6,069 bases of DNA, taken from positions 1-6,069 of the forward strand of contig JACREA010000194.1 of assembly GCA_016218465.1 (NCBI GenBank), read 5' to 3'. Origin of the DNA: Nitrosomonadales bacterium. Its GTDB lineage: Bacteria; Pseudomonadota; Gammaproteobacteria; Burkholderiales; Gallionellaceae. Below, piece after piece: positions 1 through 5,827 of this stretch. A program made the translations under genes and the position numbers. Numbering within the stretch: position 1 is the stretch's first letter; the number at the start of each line of letters is the position of its first letter. The notes under the pieces are model-generated. The model searched no databases, was not told the DNA's origin, and worked only from the letters and a program-made list of their open reading frames with translations.

Positions 1-917
1 ACAACACGCAATCTTTCCAGTTTTTCAATCGCGGCCCCAGCCCCGTGGTGCGTCTGGTGTTTTTTGCTGCGCTCTCATTGCTGCTGCTATTCATAGATGT
101 GCGCTATCGCTATCTGGAATCCACAAGAAGCGCGTTGTCGGTGCTGATCTCACCGGTGCAGCGGTTGGCGGCTGTACCGGGCGCATTGTGGCAACAGGCG
201 GGCAATTTCTTTATCACTCAGAGCAGGCAACGCAGCCTGATAAAAGAGAACGATGATCTGCAACGGCAGCACTTGAGCGATGCCGCACAAATACTTCAAT
301 TGCAGGCCTTGCGATTGGAAAACCTGCAATTGCGCAACCTGGTTGCGCTGCCGATACGCAGCGAATTCACCACCCAATTGGCCGAAATTGTATATGCAGA
401 ACGCGATGTGTTCAGGCGCAGAGTGCTCGTCAACAAGGGTGCGGACGCCAATGTGATGATCGGGCAAGTGGTGATGGACGGCACAGGTATCGTCGGACAG
501 ATTACACGCGTCTATCCATGGCTTGCCGAAGTCACGCTGATTACCGAAAAAGACCATGCCGTACCGGTACAAGTGCTGCGCAACGGATTGCGTACCATCG
601 TATTCGGCGCGGGCGATACCAGCCAGTTGTCTCCGCGCTATATGCCGGTTAATGCCGATATCCAGAACGACGACATACTGGTTACTTCCGGAATTGACGG
701 CATCTACCCGGCCGGTATCCCGGTCGCCAGAGTGGTAAAAATCGAACGCGATGCCGCCTACCCCTTTGCGCGCGTAGCTTGCTTGCCGGTTGCCGGGGTG
801 GATAAATATCGCCATTTGCTGATTCTGTCGGGGCTGCTCAAGCTGCCCGAACGCCCGTTGGAAAAGTCCGCAGCAGCAGATTCCGAAAAGCGTGCGAAGA
901 TCAGGAGAAAGAATTAA
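1..917 (+). CDS. mreC: Rod shape-determining protein MreC (5' partial)
   Basis: MreC is a bitopic inner-membrane protein whose periplasmic beta-domain binds PBP2 and helps activate the elongasome. The reading frame is open from the left edge; 304 complete codons are visible from position 3. The first GTG (45) is not the real start, because the in-frame codons before it encode the conserved MreC N-terminus FFNRGPSP (about 21-44). The start therefore lies just outside the window. In order one sees the N-terminal motif, one membrane helix (about 48-105), a coiled coil rich in Leu, Gln, Arg and Glu (about 222-344), then the MreC beta-barrel domain (about 360-850) with a typical GIVGQI stretch and the TSGIDGIYPAGIPVARV segment. 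A short basic, charged tail ends the protein. The stop codon directly abuts mreD. Family assignment is firm; only the extreme N-terminus is missing. Confidence 0.96.
   Translation, partial: NTQSFQFFNRGPSPVVRLVFFAALSLLLLFIDVRYRYLESTRSALSVLISPVQRLAAVPGALWQQAGNFFITQSRQRSLIKENDDLQRQHLSDAAQILQLQALRLENLQLRNLVALPIRSEFTTQLAEIVYAERDVFRRRVLVNKGADANVMIGQVVMDGTGIVGQITRVYPWLAEVTLITEKDHAVPVQVLRNGLRTIVFGAGDTSQLSPRYMPVNADIQNDDILVTSGIDGIYPAGIPVARVVKIERDAAYPFARVACLPVAGVDKYRHLLILSGLLKLPERPLEKSAAADSEKRAKIRRKN
903..908 (+). promoter_or_regulatory. Shine-Dalgarno site of mreD
   Basis: AGGAGA lies 9 bases before the ATG at 918, inside the last codons of mreC. It supports 918 as the mreD start. Confidence 0.7.
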
Positions 918-1433
918 ATGCCCAACCACGTCATACACGCCAAGGCAGAAATCCAGCGCCCGGTCAGCAACATATTTATCGTGTTGAGCCTGTTTGCTGC
1001 GCTGCTCTTGAACGGATTGCCATGGGGAGGCATCTGGCTGATGCTTCGCCCCGACTTTGTCGCCATGGTGATGCTTTATTGGTGCATGCACAAGCCATGG
1101 CGGGTCGGCATCGGGGTTTCGTGGGGAGCGGGGGTGCTGGCCGACGTGGCTGATGCCAGCCTGTTTGGGCAGCATGCTTTGGCATATGCGGTGCTTGCAT
1201 TTGGCGGCGTGGTGCTGAGCCGCCGCTTGCGGATGTTTGATTTGCGCCAGCAAACTACCCAGGTGAGCGTTATTTTTGCGCTGACCTATGCGGTATATGC
1301 GATGGTGCATTGGCAGTTGAATGGCAACGTGGTGTGGCTGTATTTCCTCGGGTGCCTGACCTCGACTTTACTGTGGGCGCCGCTCAGCCTCATTTTCCAG
1401 GCGATGCGGCAAAGGCGCGTTGACAGTGAATGA
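918..1433 (+). CDS. mreD: Rod shape-determining membrane protein MreD
   Basis: MreD is a small polytopic inner-membrane protein that forms part of the MreBCD-RodA-PBP2 elongasome; its biochemical activity is not known. The product is 171 residues, close to the 162 of E. coli MreD. It is very hydrophobic, with about five or six membrane segments from residue 17 to 162. It shows family-typical features: the PVSN...LLLNGLPW first helix, RPDF (44-47) followed by the LYW helix, the GVLADV segment (72-77), and SLFGQHALAYA (81-91). The ATG at 918 directly follows the mreC TAA (915-917) and has a good ribosome binding site. The 3' end overlaps mrdA by four bases (ATGA, 1430-1433), so translation of the two is probably coupled. 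Sequence conservation in MreD is low in general, but composition, motifs and position between mreC and mrdA make the call secure. Confidence 0.95.
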   Translation: MPNHVIHAKAEIQRPVSNIFIVLSLFAALLLNGLPWGGIWLMLRPDFVAMVMLYWCMHKPWRVGIGVSWGAGVLADVADASLFGQHALAYAVLAFGGVVLSRRLRMFDLRQQTTQVSVIFALTYAVYAMVHWQLNGNVVWLYFLGCLTSTLLWAPLSLIFQAMRQRRVDSE

Positions 1434-3358
1434 ACAAGCAAGCCGAATTTAAAAACCATCAGCGGGAGATATTCCACTTCCAGTTGCGTCTTGTCGCCAG
1501 TATCGGTTTTGTGTTGGTGTTGCTGGCGATTCTGCTGGTGCGCCTTGTCTATCTGCAAGGAGTGCGCAACAGTTATTACCAGACGCTTGCGGAAAGCAAT
1601 CGCATCTTCATTGTTCCTATCGTTCCCAACCGCGGTCTGATACTTGACCGTAACGGCGTGGAGCTTGCGCGCAATTATTCCGGCTACACGCTGGAGATCA
1701 ATCCGAACAAGACAGCAAATGTGGATGCGACGATAAACGAGCTGTCCACGTTGGTCGAGGTAACCCAGAAGGACCGCAAACGCTTCAAAAAGCAGCTTAC
1801 CGAAAGCCGCGACTTCGAAACGCTGATGATCCGAAGCAGGCTAAGTGATGAAGAGGTCGCGCGCTTTGCCGCGCAGCAATATCGCTTTCCCGGTGTTGAA
1901 ATCAAGGCGCGGCTATTTCGCGATTACCCGTTTGGGGAAAAGGCCTCGCATCTGATCGGTTACATCGGACGAATCAATGAAACCGATATGAAGCTGCTTG
2001 AAGATAGCGGCCTTGATGCCAACTATCGCGGTTCTGATTACATTGGCAAAACTGGCCTGGAGCAGAGCTACGAAAGCGAGCTGCACGGCACTACAGGCAT
2101 GGAACAAGTTGAAGTGGATGCCAACGGGCGGGCGGTTCGCAAGCTATCGAGTGCAACACCGGTTTCCGGTAATACTCTGGTATTAAGCATTGATGTGAAG
2201 CTGCAGGAAATTGCCGAACAATCGTTCGGCAACTATCGCGGCGCTTTGGTAGCGATAGATCCGAGCAATGGCGATGTGCTTGCCTTTGTCAGCAAACCGG
2301 GCTACGACCCCAATCCGTTCATTGATGGTATTGATCCGCAGAGCTGGGATGAACTGAATAATTCGCCTGATGTACCGCTCAACAATCGTGCGCTGCGAGG
2401 GCAGTATCCGCCGGGATCGACCGTCAAGCCCTTCATGGCGCTTGCTGGCTTGAGTTTCAATACGCGCAAGCCCGAGCAGGCTATCAACGACCCGGGCGTG
2501 TTCTATTTGCAAGGCAGCAGCCGACAGTATCGCGACTGGAAAAAGGACGGTCACGGCAGCGTGAACATGTTCAAATCCATCATGGTGTCATGTGACACGT
2601 ACTACTATGGGTTGGCGGCCGAGCTGGGCATAGACAATATCTTTAATTATCTGTCGCGTTTCGGTTTTGGCAAAAAAACCGGCATAGACTTGGGCAAGCG
2701 TCTGGAGAATGGTGAATTCGATGGCGAAAGCACCGGTTTGCTGCCTTCGAAGGAATGGAAAATGAAGCGTTACCAGCAGATATGGTACCCCGGCGATACC
2801 GTGTCGATCGGTATCGGGCAGGGATACAGCCTGGTGACGCCGCTGCAGCTGGCATTTGTCACCGCGACGCTGGCGAACAATGGCGTCGCTTACAAACCGC
2901 ATTTGGTGAAAGAGGTGCGCAGTTTGCGCAGCAGTGAAAACCGTTTCATCTCCAAAGACCCAATATACGATCTCAACATTGATCCGGCGCATCTTGATTT
3001 GGTGAAGAGCGCCATGGTGGCCGTCACGCAGCCCGGCGGCACGGCGGTATACGCCTCACTGGGCGCGCCCTATCAGATTGCAGGCAAGACCGGCACGGCA
3101 CAGGTAATTGCCATGAAGCAGAACGAAAAATATGATGCCGAGAAGATCGATGAGCGGCATCGTGATCATGCCTGGTTCATCGCATTTGCACCTGCCAAAA
3201 AGCCAAAAATTGCCTTGGCGGTGCTGGTCGAAAACGGCGGGCATGGGGGAGGCTCGGCAGCTCCCATTGCGCGCAAAGTGCTCGATTACTACCTGCTTGG
3301 GAAAGTGCCAAAGCCATTGACTGATGCCGAGGTGAAGGAGGCTGGCGAACATGACTAG
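1430..3358 (+). CDS. mrdA: Peptidoglycan D,D-transpeptidase PBP2 (class B penicillin-binding protein)
   Basis: PBP2 cross-links new side-wall peptidoglycan in the periplasm together with the RodA glycosyltransferase. The product is 642 residues, close to the E. coli length of 633. It has one N-terminal membrane helix (about 21-42), then the PBP dimerisation (pedestal) domain starting with RGLILDRNGVELA (68-80), then the transpeptidase domain. The three catalytic motifs are present: S330-TVK with the acylated serine, S387-C-D389, and K553-T-G-T. WYPGDTVSIGIGQGY also matches the family. Asp354, Asp369, His375 and Cys388 have the spacing of the zinc site reported for Acinetobacter PBP2. The start overlaps the mreD stop (ATGA). 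Only a weak AAAGG sits 14 bases upstream, so re-initiation by ribosomes finishing mreD is likely. The 3' end overlaps rodA by eight bases. Beta-lactams such as mecillinam target this family. Confidence 0.98.
   Translation: MNKQAEFKNHQREIFHFQLRLVASIGFVLVLLAILLVRLVYLQGVRNSYYQTLAESNRIFIVPIVPNRGLILDRNGVELARNYSGYTLEINPNKTANVDATINELSTLVEVTQKDRKRFKKQLTESRDFETLMIRSRLSDEEVARFAAQQYRFPGVEIKARLFRDYPFGEKASHLIGYIGRINETDMKLLEDSGLDANYRGSDYIGKTGLEQSYESELHGTTGMEQVEVDANGRAVRKLSSATPVSGNTLVLSIDVKLQEIAEQSFGNYRGALVAIDPSNGDVLAFVSKPGYDPNPFIDGIDPQSWDELNNSPDVPLNNRALRGQYPPGSTVKPFMALAGLSFNTRKPEQAINDPGVFYLQGSSRQYRDWKKDGHGSVNMFKSIMVSCDTYYYGLAAELGIDNIFNYLSRFGFGKKTGIDLGKRLENGEFDGESTGLLPSKEWKMKRYQQIWYPGDTVSIGIGQGYSLVTPLQLAFVTATLANNGVAYKPHLVKEVRSLRSSENRFISKDPIYDLNIDPAHLDLVKSAMVAVTQPGGTAVYASLGAPYQIAGKTGTAQVIAMKQNEKYDAEKIDERHRDHAWFIAFAPAKKPKIALAVLVENGGHGGGSAAPIARKVLDYYLLGKVPKPLTDAEVKEAGEHD
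3335..3341 (+). promoter_or_regulatory. Strong Shine-Dalgarno site of rodA
   Basis: AAGGAGG, a near-perfect anti-16S match, lies 9 bases before the ATG at 3351 and inside the last codons of mrdA. It fixes the rodA start and explains the 8-base overlap of the two genes. Confidence 0.85.
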
Positions 3359-4448
3359 ACGGCAACTATGGCAATTTCTCACTTCGCATATTGATCGCCC
3401 GCTGCTGCTGGGGGTCAGTTTGCTGCTGTCGACCAGTATACTGGTTCTTTATAGCGCGGATAATGCAAGCTGGAGCCAGCCAGTTAACCAGTTGCGCAAC
3501 ATCGTGGTGGCGCTCACATGTATGTGGCTGATTGCGAAGCTGCCGTTGCATTATTTGATGCGCACCGCCGTGCCGGTTTATGTGCTGGGCATGATATTGC
3601 TGATCGGCGTGGCGTTATTCGGCGAAATCAGCCACGGCGCACGACGCTGGTTGAGCCTTGGCGTAATGACCATCCAACCCTCGGAGCTGATGAAGATAGG
3701 GGTGCCATTGATGATGGCATGGTATTTCGAGAAGAACGAAGCCACGCTGACGCTGAAAAATTATCTCGTCGCCGCATTGCTTTTGCTCCTGCCGGTGGCT
3801 TTGATCGCGCGCCAGCCCGATTTGGGGACAGCGTTGCTGATCTCCGCCAGCGGATTTTACGTGTTGTTTCTGGCGGGCCTGAGCTGGTGGCTGATCGGCA
3901 TTATGTTCGTCTCGGGCCTCGCCAGTGCACCGGTATTGTGGTCGGTGTTGCACGACTACCAACGCCATCGCATCATGATGTTGTTCGACCCATCGCAAGA
4001 CGCACTGGGGAATGGTTATCACACCATCCAGGCAACCATTGCCGTCGGCTCCGGCGGCATACTCGGCCAGGGCTATTTGAACGGCACACAAACGCATCTC
4101 GATTTCCTGCCGGAACGCACGACCGATTTTATTTTTGCGGTGTACTCGGAAGAATTCGGCCTGATCGGCAACCTGATCCTGTTGTCCATGTATGCTTTTG
4201 TGGTCTTGCGCGGCTTTATCATCACCGGAAATGCCTCAACTTATTTCACGCGTTTGATGGCAGGTTCCATCACGCTGACCTTTGCTACCTACGCGTTCGT
4301 CAACATGGGTATGGTCAGCGGTATCCTGCCTGTAGTCGGTGTGCCGCTCCCGCTGATAAGCTATGGCGGCACCTCCATGCTGACCCTGCTGCTGGGTTTT
4401 GGTATGCTGATGAGTATAGAAACACATAAAAAACTGGTTAAAACATAG
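3351..4448 (+). CDS. rodA: SEDS peptidoglycan glycosyltransferase RodA
   Basis: RodA polymerises lipid II into glycan strands at the inner membrane and works as a pair with PBP2, encoded just upstream. The product is 365 residues (E. coli 370) with about ten membrane helices. SEDS motifs are intact: GARRWL (97-101), QPSE (109-112) after it, QPDLGTALL (155-163), the large periplasmic loop with HLDFLPERTTDF containing Asp259, and GVPLPLISYGGTS (330-342). Asp259 aligns with the Asp essential in RodA homologues (E. coli Asp262, from memory). The N-terminus HIDRPLLL is typical of the family. The ATG at 3351 has a strong ribosome binding site and overlaps the end of mrdA; the paired overlap suits the fixed stoichiometry of the RodA-PBP2 complex. 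FtsW is the other SEDS candidate, but the mrdA neighbour and the sequence favour RodA. Confidence 0.97.
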   Translation: MTRRQLWQFLTSHIDRPLLLGVSLLLSTSILVLYSADNASWSQPVNQLRNIVVALTCMWLIAKLPLHYLMRTAVPVYVLGMILLIGVALFGEISHGARRWLSLGVMTIQPSELMKIGVPLMMAWYFEKNEATLTLKNYLVAALLLLLPVALIARQPDLGTALLISASGFYVLFLAGLSWWLIGIMFVSGLASAPVLWSVLHDYQRHRIMMLFDPSQDALGNGYHTIQATIAVGSGGILGQGYLNGTQTHLDFLPERTTDFIFAVYSEEFGLIGNLILLSMYAFVVLRGFIITGNASTYFTRLMAGSITLTFATYAFVNMGMVSGILPVVGVPLPLISYGGTSMLTLLLGFGMLMSIETHKKLVKT

Positions 4449-4451
4449 GAG
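4447..4451 (+). promoter_or_regulatory. Shine-Dalgarno site of rlpA overlapping the rodA stop
   Basis: AGGAG shares its first two bases with the rodA TAG stop (4446-4448) and stands 5 bases before the ATG at 4457. It supports this start and suggests coupled translation. Confidence 0.75.
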
Positions 4452-4456
4452 TTCGA

Positions 4457-5368
4457 ATGAGCAGGCAAATCGCAGTTTTGATTTTGGCAACCCTGGTGCT
4501 CTCCGCTTGCGGCAGTGCTCCGCAGCGCAAGGCGGAACCTGCCAAGGTCTCCACCTCGCCAAGTGCAGGAGGATACCTCCCCGGAGATGGGCCGAGTGCG
4601 GATACAGGCGTCGATCTGGATGCGATACCCGACGCCGTGCCGAGAAATGAACCGTTGCATCGCTATGCCAATCGCCCCTACATTGCGCTTGGCAAGACCT
4701 ACACGCCGCTGACTGTCACGGGTAATTTCAAACAGCGCGGCACCGCCTCATGGTACGGAAAAAAATTCCACGGCCAGCGCACTTCCAGCGGCGAGTTATA
4801 TGACATGTATGCCATGACCGCCGCGCATCCCACCTTGCCGATTCCCAGTTATGCGCGCGTGACGAACCTCTCCAATCAAAAATCAGTGATTGTGCGCGTC
4901 AATGACAGAGGCCCGTTTTTGCACGAGCGCGCGATCGATGTTTCGTATACCGCCGCGCATAAACTCGGCATCATTGGCGACGGCAGCGGTGAAGTCGAAG
5001 TGGAGAGCCTTGCCGCCAGCGCCAGCTCCCCGCCCACTGTTCCCAGCGAGCCGGTGCAAAGCAAGCCGCCGGAAATCAGTCCACCTGCTCCCATCGCTGC
5101 GGCTCCTGTTGCGCTGACATCACTGGAAACCAGCGAAACCAGCGTTTATCTGCAACTTGGCGCGTTCAAGTCGCAACAAAGCGCGGAAAGTTTTATGGAG
5201 CGTATGCGTGATGAACTTGCAGATCTCGGCAAGCAGTTCAAAATGTCCGTGAAAGACGGGCTGGTTCGTGTGCATATCGGCCCGTATGGCAGCCAAGGGG
5301 AAGCGCGTGCCAGCGCGGAGAGCATGAGGAGTACGCTGGGGTTCAGGCCGATGGTGAATTTGCCCTGA
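4457..5368 (+). CDS. rlpA: Septal lytic transglycosylase RlpA, SPOR-domain lipoprotein
   Basis: RlpA is an outer-membrane lipoprotein that cleaves glycan strands lacking stem peptides at the septum and helps daughter-cell separation. The product is 303 residues. A lipoprotein signal peptide ends in the lipobox LSA-C18; Gly19 after the Cys is not an inner-membrane retention signal. A polar linker leads to the double-psi beta-barrel domain (about 93-175, starting GTASWYG), which carries Glu113, His124 and Asp150. Their spacing equals that of the Glu120/His131/Asp157 catalytic residues of Pseudomonas aeruginosa RlpA as I recall them, so the enzyme is probably active, unlike E. coli RlpA. A Pro/Ala/Ser-rich linker (about 187-220) precedes a C-terminal SPOR domain (about 229-303, SVYLQLGAF...VHIGPY) that binds denuded glycan at division sites. 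It is the last gene of the operon; dacA, which often follows, is absent here. Confidence 0.96.
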   Translation: MSRQIAVLILATLVLSACGSAPQRKAEPAKVSTSPSAGGYLPGDGPSADTGVDLDAIPDAVPRNEPLHRYANRPYIALGKTYTPLTVTGNFKQRGTASWYGKKFHGQRTSSGELYDMYAMTAAHPTLPIPSYARVTNLSNQKSVIVRVNDRGPFLHERAIDVSYTAAHKLGIIGDGSGEVEVESLAASASSPPTVPSEPVQSKPPEISPPAPIAAAPVALTSLETSETSVYLQLGAFKSQQSAESFMERMRDELADLGKQFKMSVKDGLVRVHIGPYGSQGEARASAESMRSTLGFRPMVNLP

Positions 5369-5373
5369 TAAAA

Positions 5374-5411
5374 CTCCCTCTCCCCTTGTGGGAGAGGGTT
5401 GGGGAGAGGGG
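5374..5411. repeat. CCCTCTCCC/GGGAGAGGG hairpin repeat after rlpA
   Basis: A 9-bp perfect inverted repeat, CCCTCTCCC (5376-5384) and GGGAGAGGG (5390-5398), encloses a 5-base loop. A second GGGGAGAGGG (5401-5410) can compete for the same left arm. It begins 5 bases after the rlpA stop codon. Similar CCCTCTCCCC elements are known as interspersed repeats in many proteobacterial genomes. There is no T-run after the stem, so it is not a classic intrinsic terminator, although it could slow polymerase or protect the 3' end of the transcript. Confidence 0.7.
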
Positions 5412-5426
5412 TGAGTGAACCAACAC

Positions 5427-5457
5427 CGCCGGTGGTAGACCGGCGAAGTTATCTTTG
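5427..5457 (+). terminator. GC-rich inverted repeat, possible terminator of the mre-mrd-rlpA operon
   Basis: CGCCGGT (5427-5433) and ACCGGCG (5439-5445) form a perfect 7-bp stem with loop GGTAG. It is followed by an AT-rich stretch, AAGTTATCTTT (5447-5457), in place of a clean T-run. Its position 59 bases after rlpA fits a transcription terminator. The poor T-tract makes this a tentative call; it may instead be part of the neighbouring repeats. Confidence 0.4.
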
Positions 5458-5463
5458 GTCATT

Positions 5464-5491
5464 CATGCTTCGACAGTCTCAGCACGAACGG
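5464..5491. repeat. TTCGACAG...CTCAGCACGAA interspersed repeat
   Basis: The stretch resembles a short repeat, of the TTCGACAGGCTCAGCACGAACGG type, that I recall as common in intergenic regions of proteobacteria. It has TTCG (5469-5472) and CGAA (5485-5488) as outer arms, so it can fold on either strand. Here the usual GGCT is GTCT, suggesting a decayed copy. No gene is associated with it. Confidence 0.5.
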
Positions 5492-5520
5492 GCTGTGTCG
5501 CCAACCCGCGTAAGGCGTAC

Positions 5521-5560
5521 TCGGTAGGGCGTCAATAAGCGAAGCGCATTGCGCCGTATG
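5521..5560. repeat. REP-like imperfect palindrome GGCG-CAAT...ATTG-CGCC
   Basis: GGCG (5528-5531), one bulged T, and CAAT (5533-5536) pair with ATTG-CGCC (5548-5555). An inner GCG/CGC pair (5539-5541 with 5545-5547) adds to the stem. The core AATAAGCGAAGCGCATTGCGCC resembles a widespread proteobacterial REP-like element often introduced by GTAGGGCG, as here (TAGGGCG, 5525-5531). It lies directly beside the point at which the first tRNA-Ser fragment loses its tRNA-like sequence. Confidence 0.55.
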
Positions 5561-5578
5561 AATTCTTTTTACCAATTC

Positions 5579-5636
5579 GGCGTAAACCCTTGCCAGTTTT
5601 CAAGACTGGTGCCTTCAACCGCTCGGCCAGCCCTCC
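5579..5636 (-). pseudogene. tRNA-Ser(UGA) fragment, 3' part missing (copy 1)
   Basis: Read on the - strand from 5636 the sequence starts GGAGGGC, then TGGCCGAGCGGTTGAAGGCA, a textbook tRNA-Ser D-arm. The anticodon arm follows: CCAGT, loop CTTGAAA with anticodon TGA (5602-5600), ACTGG. The beginning of a long class II variable arm (CAAGGGTTTACGCC) comes next. After about 58 bases similarity stops: there is no T-arm (no GGTTCGAATCC-like sequence), no 3' acceptor strand complementary to GGAGGG, and no CCA. It cannot fold as a normal tRNA, so I call it a truncated gene. Apparent short proteins across it (GLAERLKAPVL-type translations) are artefacts of tRNA sequence. Confidence 0.75.
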
Positions 5637-5637
5637 A
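5600..5637. repeat. 38-bp direct repeat, copy A
   Basis: This 38-bp stretch is identical to 5734-5771, in the same orientation and 134 bases apart. It contains the tRNA-Ser 5' half from the acceptor strand to the anticodon. The base just outside differs at both ends. Confidence 0.95.
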
Positions 5638-5660
5638 TAATTATTTGTTTCTCGGAACGA

Positions 5661-5770
5661 CTTGCCAGTTTTGGCTCCGACATAACCTGAAGGTTAGTCT
5701 GCGCCGCAATAAGCCCGCTGTGCGGGCGTATTGTCAAGACTGGTGCCTTCAACCGCTCGGCCAGCCCTCC
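5661..5770 (-). pseudogene. Interrupted tRNA-Ser(UGA) fragment with 62-bp insert in the anticodon loop (copy 2)
   Basis: On the - strand from 5770 the first 37 bases equal copy 1 up to the anticodon (T5736 G5735 A5734). Then 62 foreign bases intervene, and AAAACTGGCAAG (5672-5661) resumes exactly where copy 1 continues. The interruption falls after anticodon base 35 or 36; the A at the junction makes it ambiguous. The insert holds a strong hairpin (5707-5733) and a smaller palindrome, TAACCT-GA-AGGTTA (5683-5696). Downstream of 5661 there is no T-arm or acceptor end. At 62 bases the insert is far too short for a group I intron. A decayed tRNA hit by a small repeat is the simplest reading; a spliced tRNA is unlikely. 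Confidence 0.65.
5707..5733. repeat. 12-bp hairpin within the tRNA-Ser insert
   Basis: CAATAAGCCCGC (5707-5718) and GCGGGCGTATTG (5722-5733) pair over 12 positions with one A/G mismatch and a TGT loop. The stem ends precisely at the border between the insert and the tRNA fragment on the right. There is no T-run, so it looks like the core of a small repeat rather than a terminator. Confidence 0.7.
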
Positions 5771-5771
5771 A
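5734..5771. repeat. 38-bp direct repeat, copy B
   Basis: Identical to 5600-5637; see that entry. It lies 56 bases downstream of the queD-like stop codon in the sense of that gene. Confidence 0.95.
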
Positions 5772-5827
5772 AGGCCGCGCATTTTGAACCAAGCCGCCCA
5801 GCATGTCCAGAAAAACGCCGGACACAA

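Larger units (their letters stand above)
5369..5827. other. Non-coding, repeat-rich convergent intergenic region
   Basis: No credible protein gene lies between the rlpA and queD-like stop codons. In order it holds the CCCTCTCCC hairpin, a GC-rich inverted repeat, two interspersed-repeat copies, two tRNA-Ser fragments and a short spacer next to the queD-like gene. In the spacer, TGTCC (5804-5808) and GGACA (5820-5824) form a weak 5-bp inverted repeat without a T-tract. I see no promoter that I would defend. Confidence 0.8.

Noticed and set aside
150..1310. Long open frame of 386 codons on the - strand opposite mreC and mreD
   Set aside because: It is antisense to two clearly recognisable genes, shows a low-complexity His/Gln/Arg-rich composition without any domain, and runs across a gene boundary. 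It is a shadow of the codon usage on the other strand.
3518..4429. 303-codon open frame on the + strand, in another frame within rodA
   Set aside because: The product is rich in Arg and His with no domain or signal, while the rodA frame has all SEDS motifs over the same bases.
5579..5636. Functional tRNA-Ser gene
   Set aside because: No T-arm, no 3' acceptor strand and no CCA follow the variable-arm start, and no GGTTCGAATCC-like segment exists in the intergenic region on either strand.
5673..5734. Self-splicing group I intron or archaeal-type intron in tRNA-Ser
   Set aside because: 62 bases cannot hold a group I core, and the position (35/36 or 36/37) is not the usual archaeal 37/38 site. 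The host tRNA is itself truncated.
5600..5771. CRISPR array
   Set aside because: There are only two repeat copies, the repeat is tRNA-derived, and the 96-bp spacer is too long and structured; no cas gene is present.
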